Part shown: positions 48,206 to 62,330 of the stretch, piece by piece
Numbering within the stretch: position 1 is the first letter of the stretch
Layout: every line of letters begins with the position of its first letter
NCBI GenBank assembly: GCA_034509425.1
Contig: JAVTVJ010000076.1
Coordinates: 1,178,001-1,242,000 of the forward strand
Direction: 5' to 3'
DNA: 64,000 bases
Source of the DNA: Eopsaltria australis
Taxonomy: Eukaryota; Chordata; Aves; Passeriformes; Petroicidae
Made by a program: the position numbers and the translations under genes
Notes under the pieces: generated by a model
Database searches by the model: none
Seen by the model: the letters and a program-made list of their open reading frames with translations, nothing else
What the model was told of the DNA's origin: nothing

Positions 48206-51200
48206 ATTTGTCATCATACAGAAAGGGGTAGGTTTAAATGAATTAAATTCTGAGTTAGCTAGAAAATGGTTTCTTTTAGCTCTTTCCCCAGATTTTCTAT
48301 TCTTTTTCTGTTCCTGCCCATCCTTAGAAAATAAATTTCCCGTGATGGAGAAGAATGGACATCCTTAAAAATGAGGGGATCAGGTGCACTTAAGAAAGCC
48401 TATTCACCTGGCATGTTTGTGGTTTCCTGCTGCAAAGAGGGAGCCTACCCAACAGCTTGGCTGTTCTGACTTTCTGGGACAGACAGGTCACACTTGCTTT
48501 GGTCTTGGCCAAAAATTTACACCTGGGTCAAAGAACCCTTTCTAATAAAAACTTTTGAAATCAGGGCATTTCAAGAAAGTATTTTTTATGAATAGGAGTT
48601 CACAGAAACCAAACCTATTTTTTCTAATGAATTTCCAATCACACCCTGCTTAAGGTAATTTTTCCTGGTGTGTTCTGGTGCCTGTGGGAATGAGAATGAC
48701 ATCCCTGCTTGGAAGATGATATTATGTCTTATAAAGAGCATTCAACAAAATTCTCCTGGCCAAAAGTCATGGTTTTCCTGAATTAACTGAAGTATTTTTA
48801 GCACTGAATGGAGCATACAGGGGCTGGTTTCATTGTTGGTGGGGCAAGGAGGACATGAGAAGAGCACCACTGCAGCGAAGGGAGAGCCAGCAGTGGAACT
48901 GGAGCCCACAGAAACAGGTGGAGCCACAGGGGTTTTCTGGCCTCTGCCATCTCACAAAAGCTGCACTCAGCAAAGAAGCGTGGGGTGGAAGAAAATGTCA
49001 CCCTGGGCTTCATCCTGCACCCACCAAGTCTGCTATTGTGTTGGGTAGGAGCGGGATTTGTGCGCAAAGGGATCTGCCACATGGCTTAAATGTCACCAGT
49101 CGTGTGGGAGCACTTCTCTCCAGCCAGCCCTTCTGAGGGATCATTGTGGGCACTGAAAGGGCAGGAAAGACTTTTCCAGAGTGTGGGTGGCAGAAAAGCA
49201 ACCCTTCATGCTGGGAACACATCAGATGTGTGAAAAACTGAAATGTCTTTTCCCTGAAGTAAAGAGCTAGGCTGAGTGATCTCCGCAGGTGGGAGGGCAG
49301 CTTTGCTCAGCAGGACCCCTCCCCATGCCCAGAGGTGTCTCTGGCAACAGCTGAGCAGGAGAGGGATTGCCCACTCTCACCTTTATGGATCAACTGCTCA
49401 AAAGCTGCCATCTGCTTCTGGTGGGAAGTAATTATTTAACAGGAAGAATAATGAAAATTGAGAGATTAATCTGAGAGAAGCTGTGATGTATTAGCTACAC
49501 TGTACCAGCTGAATAACTGTTTGCAAAGAGGTACCCAGAAATACTCATTTTTCTTCTAAGTACCTGTGGTCACTGCTGTTGTTGCCAGCACTAAGAACCT
49601 TAACTGCATGGACTGGACTCAAGCTTGTGGGTACTGTGGAGGCATCTGCTTTAGAAGTTCCTATTTCCCAGGCTTCACCATACAACAGACTGTCTGTCTC
49701 CTTGTTTCCACTAGACCTCACTCAGGAAACACAATCCCCTTTTAAGTACATGATCTTAAGCTTTGTCTAATGAAATGTCTTTAGGGTATTTCTCAGTAAT
49801 CAGCTCCCTGAGTTCTTCCTGTGAGACATTCTGCTGCTCTTCCCAGCTTTGAGTCATCAGCAAATTTCATTAACGTGCTCCTTCTTCTTGTGCAAGTGTT
49901 GCTGGTGAATATATTTAGTTCTGACTGCCTAAGAATGATGCTTGAGAAGCTGTGCTTTTAACCTCTCTCTAACCTGACGCTTCCACTTTCAGCACCTTTG
50001 TCTCTGCTTCAGACAGAATCTTTTGTTAATAATTCCCTATATGGCACCATTTTAATTGCTTTGCTGAAATCTAGTTAGATGAGGTCCACCAAAACCAATT
50101 ATTATAAATTAAATTATTGCTTGAACAATGCTAAGAATCTGCAATAAATTATGTGCAATATAGATGGCCTATTTCATCATGCTCACTTTAATGTTCATGA
50201 GAAAAAAATCGCAGGAACTGAGATTACAGTTTTGGGGCATAGATTTAGCGTAATGCTATCAAAATAACTGGAGGTCCTATGGGACAAAATTTCAAAATTA
50301 TCTAGGTTTCAAGCCTAGGATAAAGTTGTACACATTAATTTTTTCTTAAACTCTAATCCAGAACATGAACACTGTATTGGTTCTCTTTCTTCGTGGAGCT
50401 GATTGTTTAAAAAACCACACATATAGCCTAAGGACACAAAAGACATTTTTTTATTCCATTGATGCTTTATTTGCATTGTTACTAAGCTGAGCAGATGCAA
50501 GATCTTTAGCATCATCATCATGATAAAATGGCTCATTCTTTTGATGTCAGATGAAACACAATTTTCATGTGATTGTGAAGCCAAGAATCATAAAATCTGT
50601 TGTCATGGTATCTTCCCCTACAGTTGAAAGGGCTGTGAGACATCTGGAATTGGAAGAATCTTTTCCTTTGCTTCCATAAAAAAATAGTGTTGCCTTCTTT
50701 TTCCTCTCAGTTTTGGTGCTTGCAATCTGGAAAGATTACAAAAACAGCCTGTGAAGTCAGTTTATGGAAGGCTTTAGTAGAAATCCCCAGTTTGGGGTAT
50801 GAAATGTTTTGTTTATTTGAGTGGAAGAGCTGAATCAGGAATCAAAGTTAGGATTATGTTAGGCACTGTGTTACACAATCCCTTACTGTTTCAGAGCTGT
50901 TGCTGATGAGAGGGTCATGGTTCCCTGCATCACAACCTTGCCTCTGCCACAGCCTCAGAGGGTTCTCCAGTGTACAGAGGTGACCCAGTATGAGCCAGAG
51001 GCTGCCAGCATCCCTGTTTACCCCACAACAGGGCTGTGAGAGCAGCCTGGGTAGTCCTGGCTTCTTGGCACTGAGCTGGGATTTGTGTTTTCCACACCAT
51101 CATAGTGCAGCAGCCAGAGTCATGTACCCATCTGAAAAAATCCTGTTTGATCACTCTTAGGTTTAACTAAGGTACTTACATGGCAAATACTTGGTTTGGG

Positions 51201-54200
51201 ATTTGTTTTGCTCATGTCTGTTTTCAACTGCTCCCAAATTCCCAAAGTAATGCTTTTTCTTGAGGTAAGAATTGCAGCTTAGGACTCTGTGGAGGGAGAT
51301 TTGCTGTTATGTTGATACCAAGCACTGACACCTTCACTAAGTCACTTGCATCCAAGTACATTATTTTTTCCAGGAATCCTGTTGCTGAGGGACAAGCCAC
51401 AGGAAACCATATGCCCAGCAACACACACTTGCTTCTGTGAAAGATCTGTAATTTGAAGGTGAAATGGGAACAGGCTGCAGGATTTAATGAGTTATTTAAT
51501 GTGATCTCTCTGAATTTATACATACAGTGGCTTCAGGTCTCGCAACATTTCACAGGAGACCAAATACCATTGTTACTATAGTTTTCAGTAAACATGGATT
51601 TCAAAGTCTGCAAATTCTGAGTTCTGCACATATTTTTGCTGCTTAGTGCATGATACGTGCCTGCTAAATATTCTTACCAAGGCAGGACATGGTATATTAC
51701 AAGGCATGTCGAAGAGAAAGCATGGCTTGCTTTGATCTTGGGGGTTCTTGCATGACTTGCCACTGAAAGTTTACATTTGCACTTCACATACTATATGCAG
51801 TTTGTTTGGCTTTCAGTAAAAATGACAGGCAGAATGAATAACAGGTCTAATATCTCATCAGGAGATGCATTCCAAAAATTTCTATCTACACAGTGAGTGT
51901 TTGAAAGCCTATATGGGATCCTTGTCAATAAAATTCTTCTGCTTCACTCAAAGAGGGACTTTTCATTAGTCTGGGAAAATGCTTTCCTCATTACAAAGCC
52001 TTACTTTCATGAATCCAGAAGGATATAGAAGGTAACTGATAATTTCTGAAAAATAAGCCTTTCACACTACTACAGCCCAAGCTTGCCTTTTGTTTCTTAA
52101 AAAAAATATTAAAAAAAATTCTTTGTGGCAAAGGATATCATCCTATGCTATGTTATAATGCTCTGGGACACAGTGGAGGAAGCACTGAAGAAAGTGCACG
52201 GGAGTGTTTAATTAAGAAGATTTATCAATGTATGTGAACCTTGACTTAAATCTGCATGGGCCAAGAGAATGCTCACATTTCTGAACTTCGGAAGAGTTCA
52301 GAGACTGTAAACTTGGACTGTTCTACAGGAATCTATCTGGTACCCACACTGTCAGCAGCACACATAGAGTATGGTTTCATACATACACAGACACTCTATC
52401 ACTTGAGCAGAAACTGCATCACTAGATGGTTGGGCATTTTGAGGAGGGGCCAGCTACGTGACCAGGGACAGGAGTTATCTTTGTCCTTATACTTCTCAGG
52501 CACTTCCTGACAACAAAGGCATGGTAAAACTTAGGACTCTCAGATTCCAATCTCTGCCCTAATGAACAGAAATTCCACTGCATATTTTCTGCCAAGTTTT
52601 ATCTTGTCTGCTGCACTCCCCATTCTTCCTCATCACTACCCCATCTGGTGCTGGAGACATTCCACTTTGTGTTGTCTAAACTGGTTATCAGAGAGTTAAT
52701 GAGTACCTGGATAATACAGAAGAGAGACATGCTCTGGTCCTCCCCGCACATCCTGTTAGTCAGTGGGATTTCCCCCTCTCCTTGGCTTTATTTGTGATGC
52801 AGTAAAAATAGATCAGCAGAGTTCCATGCAGTATTGTGAGCAGGGTTTACTTTTAATCAAGCTATGTGGTCTTTTTACAAAACCAGTGACAAAGATGCTA
52901 TTTAATACCTTTGAAGTTCTCCATAGCCTCCAACCTCAAATGCTTCAGCAAAACAGATCCATTAAAGCTTTTAGCTAAAAGATAAAGAAGGTGAGTAACA
53001 GGAGCTTGGAAACAAAGCTGGCTCTGTTTCCTCTGGAGTGTTGAACAACTCTTCAAATACCAATGGGCATAAGCAAGCCCAGCCTGGGAAGGAAGATAAG
53101 AACATGTTTGGATGCCATCCATTCTCAAGATGAGAGCAACATTCTCACAAACAAAATCATAGTTTTGTGTCAAACACAGTGTCAAGGCCAAGACTGACTC
53201 TATGTCAAAAATGGAATTATCTACCGGCTGCTGTGTGGTCTGAGCACCAGCAAGCAGAAAATGACCCCGACCTCTTAAACTGCATGGGATTTATGTCTTA
53301 TGAGATCCAACTTCTAGAGCATGTCTATCCACAAGGTGACATATGAGATTCAGCCCTTTCTCTTGACTGGTGACTGTTGAAACACCCAGAGCTTTTCATA
53401 GAAAGGTTAAAGTCAACAAGTATCTATAAAAGTGCTAGACCAGGAGGCAGGTAAGAGCTGGCCTCTGCCTGGAGACAGCCTGTCTACCATGGGGAGGAGC
53501 TCTTCTATAAATCAGTGAAAGTCCATCCAGACAGAAAAAAAGAAAGCATTAGAGATTAAAATCATGAGGTCATGGTTCACAGGTTTGCTGTGAATGTGCC
53601 CCACCAGAGCCCTTCTCTACCCTGGCACTATTTCAGTGGGAAATACTCCTCCTCTGCCCCTGTGAAACATTAACCAAAGTTATTGCTTGAAGCTCCTTGG
53701 AGAAGACACTGAATGCAAAGCCTTTGTCTTAGGCTCAGTCACTGGGCTTCTCAGTCCAAACCCCATCTCCTACCACAGCCAGTTACCTGTTTACCAGCTT
53801 TTTCTCTTTTTAAGCTCATCCCTTTACCTGGGCTGGTTCCTATCACCAGCTGGATCTGAGCTGGCTCCTCATCTGCTGACAAAGATAGTAGGGGAAGATA
53901 TCCTGGCCATGCATTCCCTTCTTCAGTCTCTGTGTCACCCCTGTATTGACTAAAAATCTGCATCCTTCACTATCCATCCCAAAACAAATACCCCAAGTCA
54001 CAGTCTCATATGAAATGTACATCCTTCTCACTTCTTCTTCCTGATCCAAAATTTCCAGCTGCTCTGTAATCATATCCCTTTCCCTACTCCTATCTTAAAC
54101 ATTTCCATGCTGAATTAAAATGCTTCTTCCTCAGTGCTCCTGGGAGCCTGGGTCACCCAGAGCAGTGCAGATCCCAGCCCTTGGTTCCAGCACCAGCCAC

Positions 54201-56725
54201 AGATCTTCATCATTGAAAAAGTCAGTGTTTGTCCATGGTGTCTTCAACTGGAGCAGTGGTAGAGGTGTGGTGGATTGGAAGCCTTTGCAGTCAGGTTAAC
54301 AACAGGCCCTGGTTAGCGTCACACTCCCATGAGTGTAAATGGTTTGAACACACAGGATAAAAATGAAAGGTTTGAGCATGTGCAGTAAGGACTTTCTTCA
54401 AAGACAGTGCTTACTTGCAGAGGAGCCCCTTTAGAGTAAACACAGTGTTGTTTTTCTTTCCTGAACACTTAGAGGTTGCTCAGATTTGGGCAGCCTTCTA
54501 GAAAACTGTTAAGAGAGACATAACTGGTGCAAACACATTTCTGTACCCAAAATGTTGCCTTTTTCCCCCCCGGCTTTTAACCTGTGCAACAATCTCTTTC
54601 ATCTCCTCATTTCACTACAGGAATGAGTGAAGTTTCCAAGAATATGTCAGCAGAAGGCTGAACATCAGGAACATCACCGTCTCAGAACCTGAGTTTGCCA
54701 AGACCTTATGACCTTTAACAGGGTCTTCTAAAAGAAAGTAGCAGGAAATCTCAAACACAAGGCAGAGTCAATGAGCTCTGAGACTTGTAGTGGAGGGCTG
54801 AAAGCAATCACAGAGCAAAAGATTTAAGACAGGAGTTCAGAAGTTCTAGAGCTGCTTAAAGTGTTTTGAAGGCAATGCCAGGAAAAGATGCATATGGAGT
54901 TGGAAGAGTAGAGAAGAAGGAGTGTTAAGGCAGCAAAAAGGGTGTGAAAGACAGACTGGATATCTGTTTGCTCATTATGGGAATTGTGTTTCTGTTCCAG
55001 GTAGGAGTGGATGGAAAACCCTGTTCTACTTCCCCAGAGAAGATTAATTTCTCTACTACAAGAGGGGAGAAAATTGGGATGGAAGAAAACAGACAGACAT
55101 GAAGGGAAGAGAAAGACAAAATGTTTTTTTTTTTTTTCCCAGGGAATGATGGTATTTTAGTTGAATTTAAAGAGAAATTTACTGAACAAAATTAATGACT
55201 GAATGATATCACCACAAATAAATACTATAGGCCATTTTCACCCCATTATACAACTTCATCTAACTTACAGGAGATGATGACAACTCAAACAGCTGTAGAG
55301 CTTTCTGACAAGATTAAAATGTAAATATCTGAAGCAAAATAATCAGGACAGATGTGATTTTAGACAGATTTGATATGTTGCAAATTTGAGACATATTAAC
55401 TTTTAAATGATAGACAATTTAGTTCTGAGCAAGAATTCCAACATAGAGGAAACACTGAGATTCCGTCTTTGGGGAATATTTATGTTCTATTGAAGAGCAG
55501 AACTCAAACCATATTGGCCTATTTGGAAAATTTAGTTGTAACTGAAATAGAAGCTAAAAACAAACCATTTCTCATTTTATACCAGACCCAGAAGGAAGGT
55601 AATGCCTGGAATTCAGACAAGGATTTACTTCCCCTGTCTGTGTAACCATGAACAGATTTGGAAGACATTTCAACGTCAAACTCCAATGAAATAAAGTGAA
55701 TTGGTCTGGGCTTTCATTTCTCTGGATGCAATTTGGGCTGAGTAAATGCAGATGTCTATGATGTGATAAACACTTCTTCACAGTCAATAGAGAGGAGAAG
55801 TCGTTTTGTAGGTCACGATTTGTTTCCGTAAAGTTCATGTTTAAAATAGGTCAGATGAATCACTGAATAATATTGTTTCTGTCTTTTGTCTCTAAAAGGA
55901 GCTGAGGGCTCTTAGCTTGGTTACAGGAGCATGGAACCTTCCTGTTTTGGAAGGGTAGCTGACAGCTAAAACTGTTAAATTTGGAAGGTGCTTAGACTCT
56001 GGTCTAGCAACATCAAACTACTATAGATAGATTTGAAAGGTCAGCCTGGAACACACTTGGTTTCCTCTTAGAATTCAAAGGGATTCAAGTCAGATGTGAT
56101 GCCCACAACACATTGTTAGGACTTCTGCCCATTTCTGAGAGTTGTTTTGATTCTCTGGGATTCATTGTAAGCCCTTGATGTGAGGGAGTATTGGGAAGTC
56201 CTCAAAGCAAAGTGCAAGCCCTAGTCACCAAGCAGACCTGTGATGGGCCCCTGCACAGTTACTCCTTTCCTTTTGCCACTCAACTTACTGTGCCACAGAC
56301 CTAATACTTTTTAAAAACTTTAAAAAAAGGCTCCTGCATCTCTGCTGGCCCTCGTGGCATATCTGGAAGAAAGGCGTTGGCTCACTCAGGGACTTTCTGA
56401 GCTGCAGCAAACTACAGAATCCTTAGTTGTGCTTTCCTTTTCCTTCCTGCTCCTGCCCCTCTCATCTCCGTCACAGTTTCTCTGGAGCCTTTTCTCTGGG
56501 TTAGGACACTGTCCTTGTCCCCTGTCTGCCGCGGTGGTCGGGGCTAGACAGCTGTCCGCCAGGCTATGGACAAGCCCGACGGTGGCTTCAGCGAGTGTCC
56601 CTGGCCAAGGAGTTGGGGCTCAGGTCCACAGCTGCCGGGATCCTGTGTCCCTTGCCGCTGCGCTGTATGTCTGGTAAAGGCAGACATTGTATCTAAAAGC
56701 TAGAGAGATGGAGAGGGGGCTCTTC
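48206..56725. other. Intergenic DNA, about 8.5 kb, ending in a CpG-rich patch
   Basis: No gene or clear transposon from 48.2 to 56.4 kb, with one 14-T run at 55124. From about 56520 to 56660 CpG becomes frequent (ccgcggtggtcgg, ccgccagg, cccgacggtgg), immediately beside the LTR at 56726. Confidence 0.6.
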
Positions 56726-57224
56726 TGCCAAGGAATAAAGAGACACAGTAACTGCGGGCTAACTGTGCTCCGGGCATCCAAGGTCGGAAGACCCGGAGCG
56801 CAGGGAGCATCAGACTTTTATTGATAACAAACCAACCAATCACAGATAAGCACAGGGGAGGAACCAGGGAGGGACAAAGGGACGGGGATCAACTGGGAAG
56901 GATGAGGGGAGGAGAGGGGAATACAGACAAGCATATAAATCAATCAAACGTTGAGTAACACAAAACTTTCTCGAACCCAGGAGTGATAGACAGGGGATGG
57001 GCAGGTGGTCAGTCAAATAGGGAACTAGGGATCAACCCCTAGGAGACTCAGCCCTATTCTAGGGCAAACCACTTATAACTCCACCCCAGGCCTGGACTAC
57101 TTTGACCACAGACTCCCAGAGGGGGAAGGGGCTTCAGGGACTGGAACCACCACTGCACCTGTCTACTCCCCTTACCTTCTGGAGACACACAGTTCCCTTG
57201 AGGTAATGGATAATTTTCCACACA
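56726..57224 (-). mobile_element. Solo LTR of an endogenous retrovirus (minus strand)
   Basis: Read on the minus strand, about 500 bp run from TGTGTGGAAAATT to TTATTCCTTGGCA, so the ends are TG...CA. A TATA-like TTTATAT (within 56931-56940) precedes a poly(A) signal AATAAA (56817-56822). A CpG-containing R/U5 follows, with CCGGAGCACAGTTAGCCCG. The retained CpGs suggest a fairly recent insertion. No target duplication is certain, no primer-binding site was recognised, and no retroviral reading frames adjoin it. A CpG-rich ~200 bp on its 3' side may be part of the same element. Confidence 0.65.
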
Positions 57225-60200
57225 CCTCCTCTGGTTGCTGAAAATATGATGTGAACTGGAGCAAGAAGACCAGAGCTGTCTTTACAAGCGCATTCAATGA
57301 TTTTGTCCTCTAATCAGTAGATTTGTTTTCCACTGCCTCGGCTGATCCTGGTTCCTACCTTAACATGTGCTCTGATGACAGTTCCCAAGCCTTCTCCCTC
57401 TTTAAAGGCACTCACTTTGCTGTCCTTTATCCAGTGGTTTGGGGAATTCTAAAAGTTCATAGAATTCCTATATTGGGTGAACTGCACAAAGTGCCAGCAG
57501 GCCTGACAGTGCCTTTGACTCTTACAGTTGGTGGATTTTTTTGGCGGTTTTTTTTTCAACACAAGTCTTACAAGAGTCTCTCCTGCTATGATGTCCTTAG
57601 CAGCACTCTAATATCAGAGACAGTAATGGCAAAAAAGATTTATTTCACCATCTTGTTCATCCCTCTGCTATTGCACAATTATTCCCCAGGGAGCACTTAA
57701 GGCTCTCATCCAAGAAGTTTTTATGTTTAGCTTCAATCTCAAAAGCAGCTCTGTGAGCATGATAGTGGCAAGGCTCATTGTCAGCCTTTCAGCCATTTCA
57801 AAAATTAATTTGCCAAAAGTACAAATAAAAGGTTATTTTATTTCCCCTTCCAGGCAGTCAGACCCATAAACCGTTTGAAACATCAAAGCCAAACTGCATT
57901 TCTTCTGGCTCTAACTTCATTAGCCAGAAAGCATCTGAAACGGGAAATGAATCTGCAGCTGTGTTGATGGTTTGCAATCCAGAATTAAAAATCACTTCAC
58001 TTTCTCATAGTCCTGTTAGTATTCTATAGCAGGCAAGAGGAGAAGGGAAAAAATATTGTAATTAATATGGGTAATAATTTTGGAAGAGTGATCTTTATTG
58101 AGTAATGTTTGTGTGTATCAGTATTTCAAGGAACTCTGTTTTTAAAAGGCTGCTTGACTCCAACAGTCACTTTAGGTAAGATATGAATCATAATTAATTC
58201 AGATCAAGTTTGATTAGATGTACTGACTTCATTAGTGGTAAAAGAGAGCAGGGACAGGTGATTAGCACAACTCAGCAAGGCAGCAGACAGATTTCTTCTC
58301 TTGAGCTACCATGGGCTAAGAAACTGCTTTTTCTTCTCTGTGCCTCTGTGGCGCTTCTCTGAGGAAATACCATTTACTGGTTTCTGAGTTTTGCCTTATA
58401 AATGATGCAGGTGATATGAGGCACCTACAGGGCCATAGGTAGGCCCCAAATCTTCATTTCATTGAATACAGAGAAAATGCACAATGCAGGGGCCCACCCT
58501 GTCCTTGGAGCATAAGACATTCTATGGGATAGTCACTCACACTCAGTCACTGGGCTAGTATGAGGATTAGTTCATGCTTCTTGAATGTATTTTCAAGAGC
58601 TTCAGATGTGTAGTGACAAAGCTCACATGGCCAGAAATAGTAAAAACTGCTGCAGATGCAATGTGTTTTTCAGACCCTTAAGACAGATTAACCCAGAGAT
58701 AAATAAATGCCATGTGGAGGCTTTCCCATTCCTTTGATCAAAGAACAGGGTTTTTTATTGCTTAATTAAAACCCACAGGTCTGTTATTCCCCTCATCCAC
58801 CCATCATCACACACAGTTCAGCTGAAAAGGCACTAAGCCTGGAAGGCCAGATTTCCCACTTTCCCTTTTTCCATCACTTGCACCCAGAGCTTGCTGCTAT
58901 GGGGTTGGCTTTGCCCAGAGGGTATTAAGCTGGGAAAGCCCCTTGTTAAGGCTCAACTTCTGGAGCACGGTTGGCATGCTGCAGAATGGCAGGGCTGAGC
59001 ATTTGTACCAAGGTTGGAAGCAGTAGCTTCTGTGGTGGGATTGCACAGAGACGTTCACAATCCCGTGGGCCTGTTTGCTGTCAGGCACATGATGTAGGCA
59101 GTTTGGGAGACCTGTCTGCATCCTTGGGATGCCTGTGTAGAATTTGGTGTTGATGATCTCAAGGGCCCTGCTTGGGCTGTGGGCTGCAGGCAGCTCCTGC
59201 CCACCTGCAAGCAGCACTTGGTGCTGCTCAGGTCCCGATGATGCACCAGATGGGAACCTGGGACTTGAAAAACAATTTTGTTTTAAAGCAGTCTGTGCCC
59301 CTTGGAATGTGCTCCCTCCTTCTGGGCTGAGCATTTGCAAAGTGTTACTTAATAGAGACATAATATAAAATCCCAGCTCCAGACGCATGCGGCTCTTGGT
59401 CCAAAAATAATCAAAATCTGAGCCTGGAACCACATGCCAGTTTTGCAACTGGCTCTGTGACAGCAGTTGAACTATAACCACAGAATCAATCAGCTCAGCT
59501 CTTTGGGAGGTTGAAATCCAGGCCAGATTTTGAAATCTGGGATCTCTCTTTAGTAATTTACAGCATACAAAAAGAAATTCCATAATAAGCCTGGTTTAGC
59601 TTCCCTAAAACCTTTGGGTCAACAAAGAAGCACTTCCACATGTTCTGATCTATTGGGTCCCTCTGCTCTCTTTACAGTGAAGTCTTTGCACAAGCATGAA
59701 GTGAGACAAGTCACTCTTTTCCAAACTTTTTGCTTGGATTTTAAGCTAGTTCCCCTTCTTCTGTCTAAGGAGGGATGGGTCCAAAGGAGGGGGGTTTGGA
59801 TGGGCAAAGAGGCAGGTCTATACACTGACTGCAGTGACACAGTGCAGTGAGTGACATTTCTTTTCTGATCCCATTGACAAGCTGTTTCATTCTGGGTTTG
59901 TTTTTGCAGCAGTGGATCTCTCCCCTCGCCTGGGACTTCTGGGACCTTTGTCCTGCAAATATTTCAGAACCATAAAAAGCTTGAAAAACAAGAGTGACTG
60001 CAGGATATTAAACGCTTGTTGCTTTTAAATAAGCAGATGGTACTTTTACCAAATGCTATCACTTTGGCCATATTTTTCTTGCGCTGTCATTTTTTGATGG
60101 CTTGTTTTTACTGCAGAAAAGGTCTGTGAAGCAGCTGCCAGCAAAGCAATGGTAACTGGATAGCATCTGTACATTTGAAAACTTGTTAAATGATATGTGA

Positions 60201-61076
60201 GGGAAGTCTATTAAAGCATGTTCGTCTGGAGTTCAAAGTTATTTCACACAGGGAATTGTTCTGTTGCAGCTTACATCTGCCTTCTTTATTAAAACACAAA
60301 GTTAAATTATTGTTAAAGGGAGCTCTGGAAATGTTATTGGAACAAATATCACGAGCTATCACTAGTCATATGGTGGCTGTGCAGTGAGGCACAGACCTGC
60401 CTGCACTGTACATCTCAGCTCATGGAGAACAGGCTCCTTTGAAGCTGCATCTCAGCATCTCAGCTCACGAAGTGAAGCAGTGATGAACATTTATATCTGC
60501 GTGGGATAAAAGTGATGAGAAGTACCAGTTTTTAGAGGTCAAAAAGGCTCCATGTGGAAACACAAAGGATGCCATGTGGAATGTTTCATTTCAGATATTC
60601 TTAGCAACTACCAGTTTTCAGCACCACGTGTTTTGTTGCCTGGAGGTAAGAGCTGGGAAGTCCTTCTGCAGATCCTTTGAAAGGTCATAAATCTTCCTGA
60701 TGGGAAGAACAACTCCTGAGAGTTTCCCACCCATCTTTTCATTGCCACTAGCCCTTTCTCAATTTTTTTCACCTTATCAAAACACAAGTAATATTTAATA
60801 ATGTTTTGTTATTTAGATACACTTTCAGGTGATAATCTACCTGCACATCAACCTGCACACAGATTGATACCAAGAGAGTATCAATCTGAGTTACACATGT
60901 ATTTTGTAAACAATAATGTGCTAAGACTGACAGCATGCCAGAGGAATGGGCCATTACAATCTTGCCTAATTGCTGGTTACTTTAGGCCTGAAGTGATCTA
61001 TCCAGATTTCCCAAATCTGAATCTGAATTGATAAGAATGCCCATGTCCTTTTGTCTGAGCTGAGCTGGAAGAAACC

Positions 61077-61093
61077 TTTTTTTTTTTTTTTTT
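61077..61093. repeat. Homopolymer T run (17 bases)
   Basis: Seventeen T followed by attttatttgtatata. Shorter 14-base T runs are at 410-423 and 55124-55137. Confidence 0.95.
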
Positions 61094-62298
61094 ATTTTAT
61101 TTGTATATACCATACAATTTATCATGACATTGCACTCTATTTTTAACCTAACTATGTCTATATGTTAACCCACTCTTTCACTTAACTCTTTTTTTCAGAA
61201 CTTAAAATTGAATGGAGTATTGAGTTGGTTGGCCTGGGAACTGAATCCCTGTTTGTCCAGAGAACACCAGATGCCTTTGAGGTGTGCTTGAAGTTCACCT
61301 GTCTGGATCTGACTTGCAGTGAGGAGGCCTTTGCCTGCTGTCTTGCTCATAGGAAAGCTGCCCACTTGCCAAGGCTGGGAAGGTCAGTAAAGTAGAGTAT
61401 GGGAAGCACTTTGGGATGAGTGCAGGAGTCATCATTAACTACTCATGGGATCCTCATGTGTGGGCTATGAACGGTATTGAGGTGTTTGCTCAGCAGCAGT
61501 AAGAGTGGGGCTGTTCCACAAGGGAGGAAAAGTTGGAAGTGGGGGTGATCCCAGTACAGGATGTGCCATCCCTGAGCAAGTGCAGTCACCAGTGGGACAG
61601 GAGCAGTGACCACGGCTGGTGACCACCAAGTACCAATTGGACAAGGCAAGATCTGGGATCTATCCTGTCAGCCTGCTCAGGAGCAGCAGGACCTGGAGGC
61701 AGAGACAGGACTGGAGGCAAGGCTACTTACAGCATGGGGGCAGAGGGGCAGGTTGGTCAGGTGAGTTAACTCAGGGCTGTGACTGCTCTCAGAGCCCTGG
61801 CACTGCTTAGCACAAGCTCACCCCTTAGCAAGAGAGGCTGGTGGAGACTGGCCCTGCTCCTCAGGAGGGCTGTGCAGTGGGTGCTGTCATATAAATCTCT
61901 CCCTGACCTTCACACCTGCTCTGCTCCTGTGACTTCTGGCCCTGTCATCTTGGCCTGAAATCTCAAAAGCCCTGAGCCAGCGTCCTCGAAAGTAATTTGG
62001 ATTCTTTCCACTGGCTTCAGTTTTGTTGGAGCCAGCCAGCCCTGGGACGGGCTTTTCCTGGTCTCCCAGCACTGCTGATGAGTGTGCTGCTTTTTTCATC
62101 CACAAGAAAGTCATTAGGGGAGAGATTCAGGTCAGGTGGCAGCCAGGAAAGTTTGCTTGCAAATGGCTGGAGGGATTTCAGTTATTAGAAATTAAAACCT
62201 CACGATGGAGGGATGGAAACAATTCAATCTGCAAGTGCAGTGGGGTCTGTTAGTCAGAAGGTACTGCTCTGCTTTTGATTAATTCTTGCTCTTTAATT

Positions 62299-62330
62299 AA
62301 TCCTTTCAGTTTATAATCCTTTCAGTTTAT
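62299..62330. repeat. Short tandem duplication, period 16
   Basis: aatcctttcagtttat occurs twice in direct succession (62299-62314 and 62315-62330) without mismatch. Confidence 0.95.

Noticed and set aside
56354..56677. 107-codon plus-strand ORF beside the LTR
   Set aside because: It overlaps the CpG-rich LTR flank, has no recognisable domain and a Ser/Leu-rich random look.
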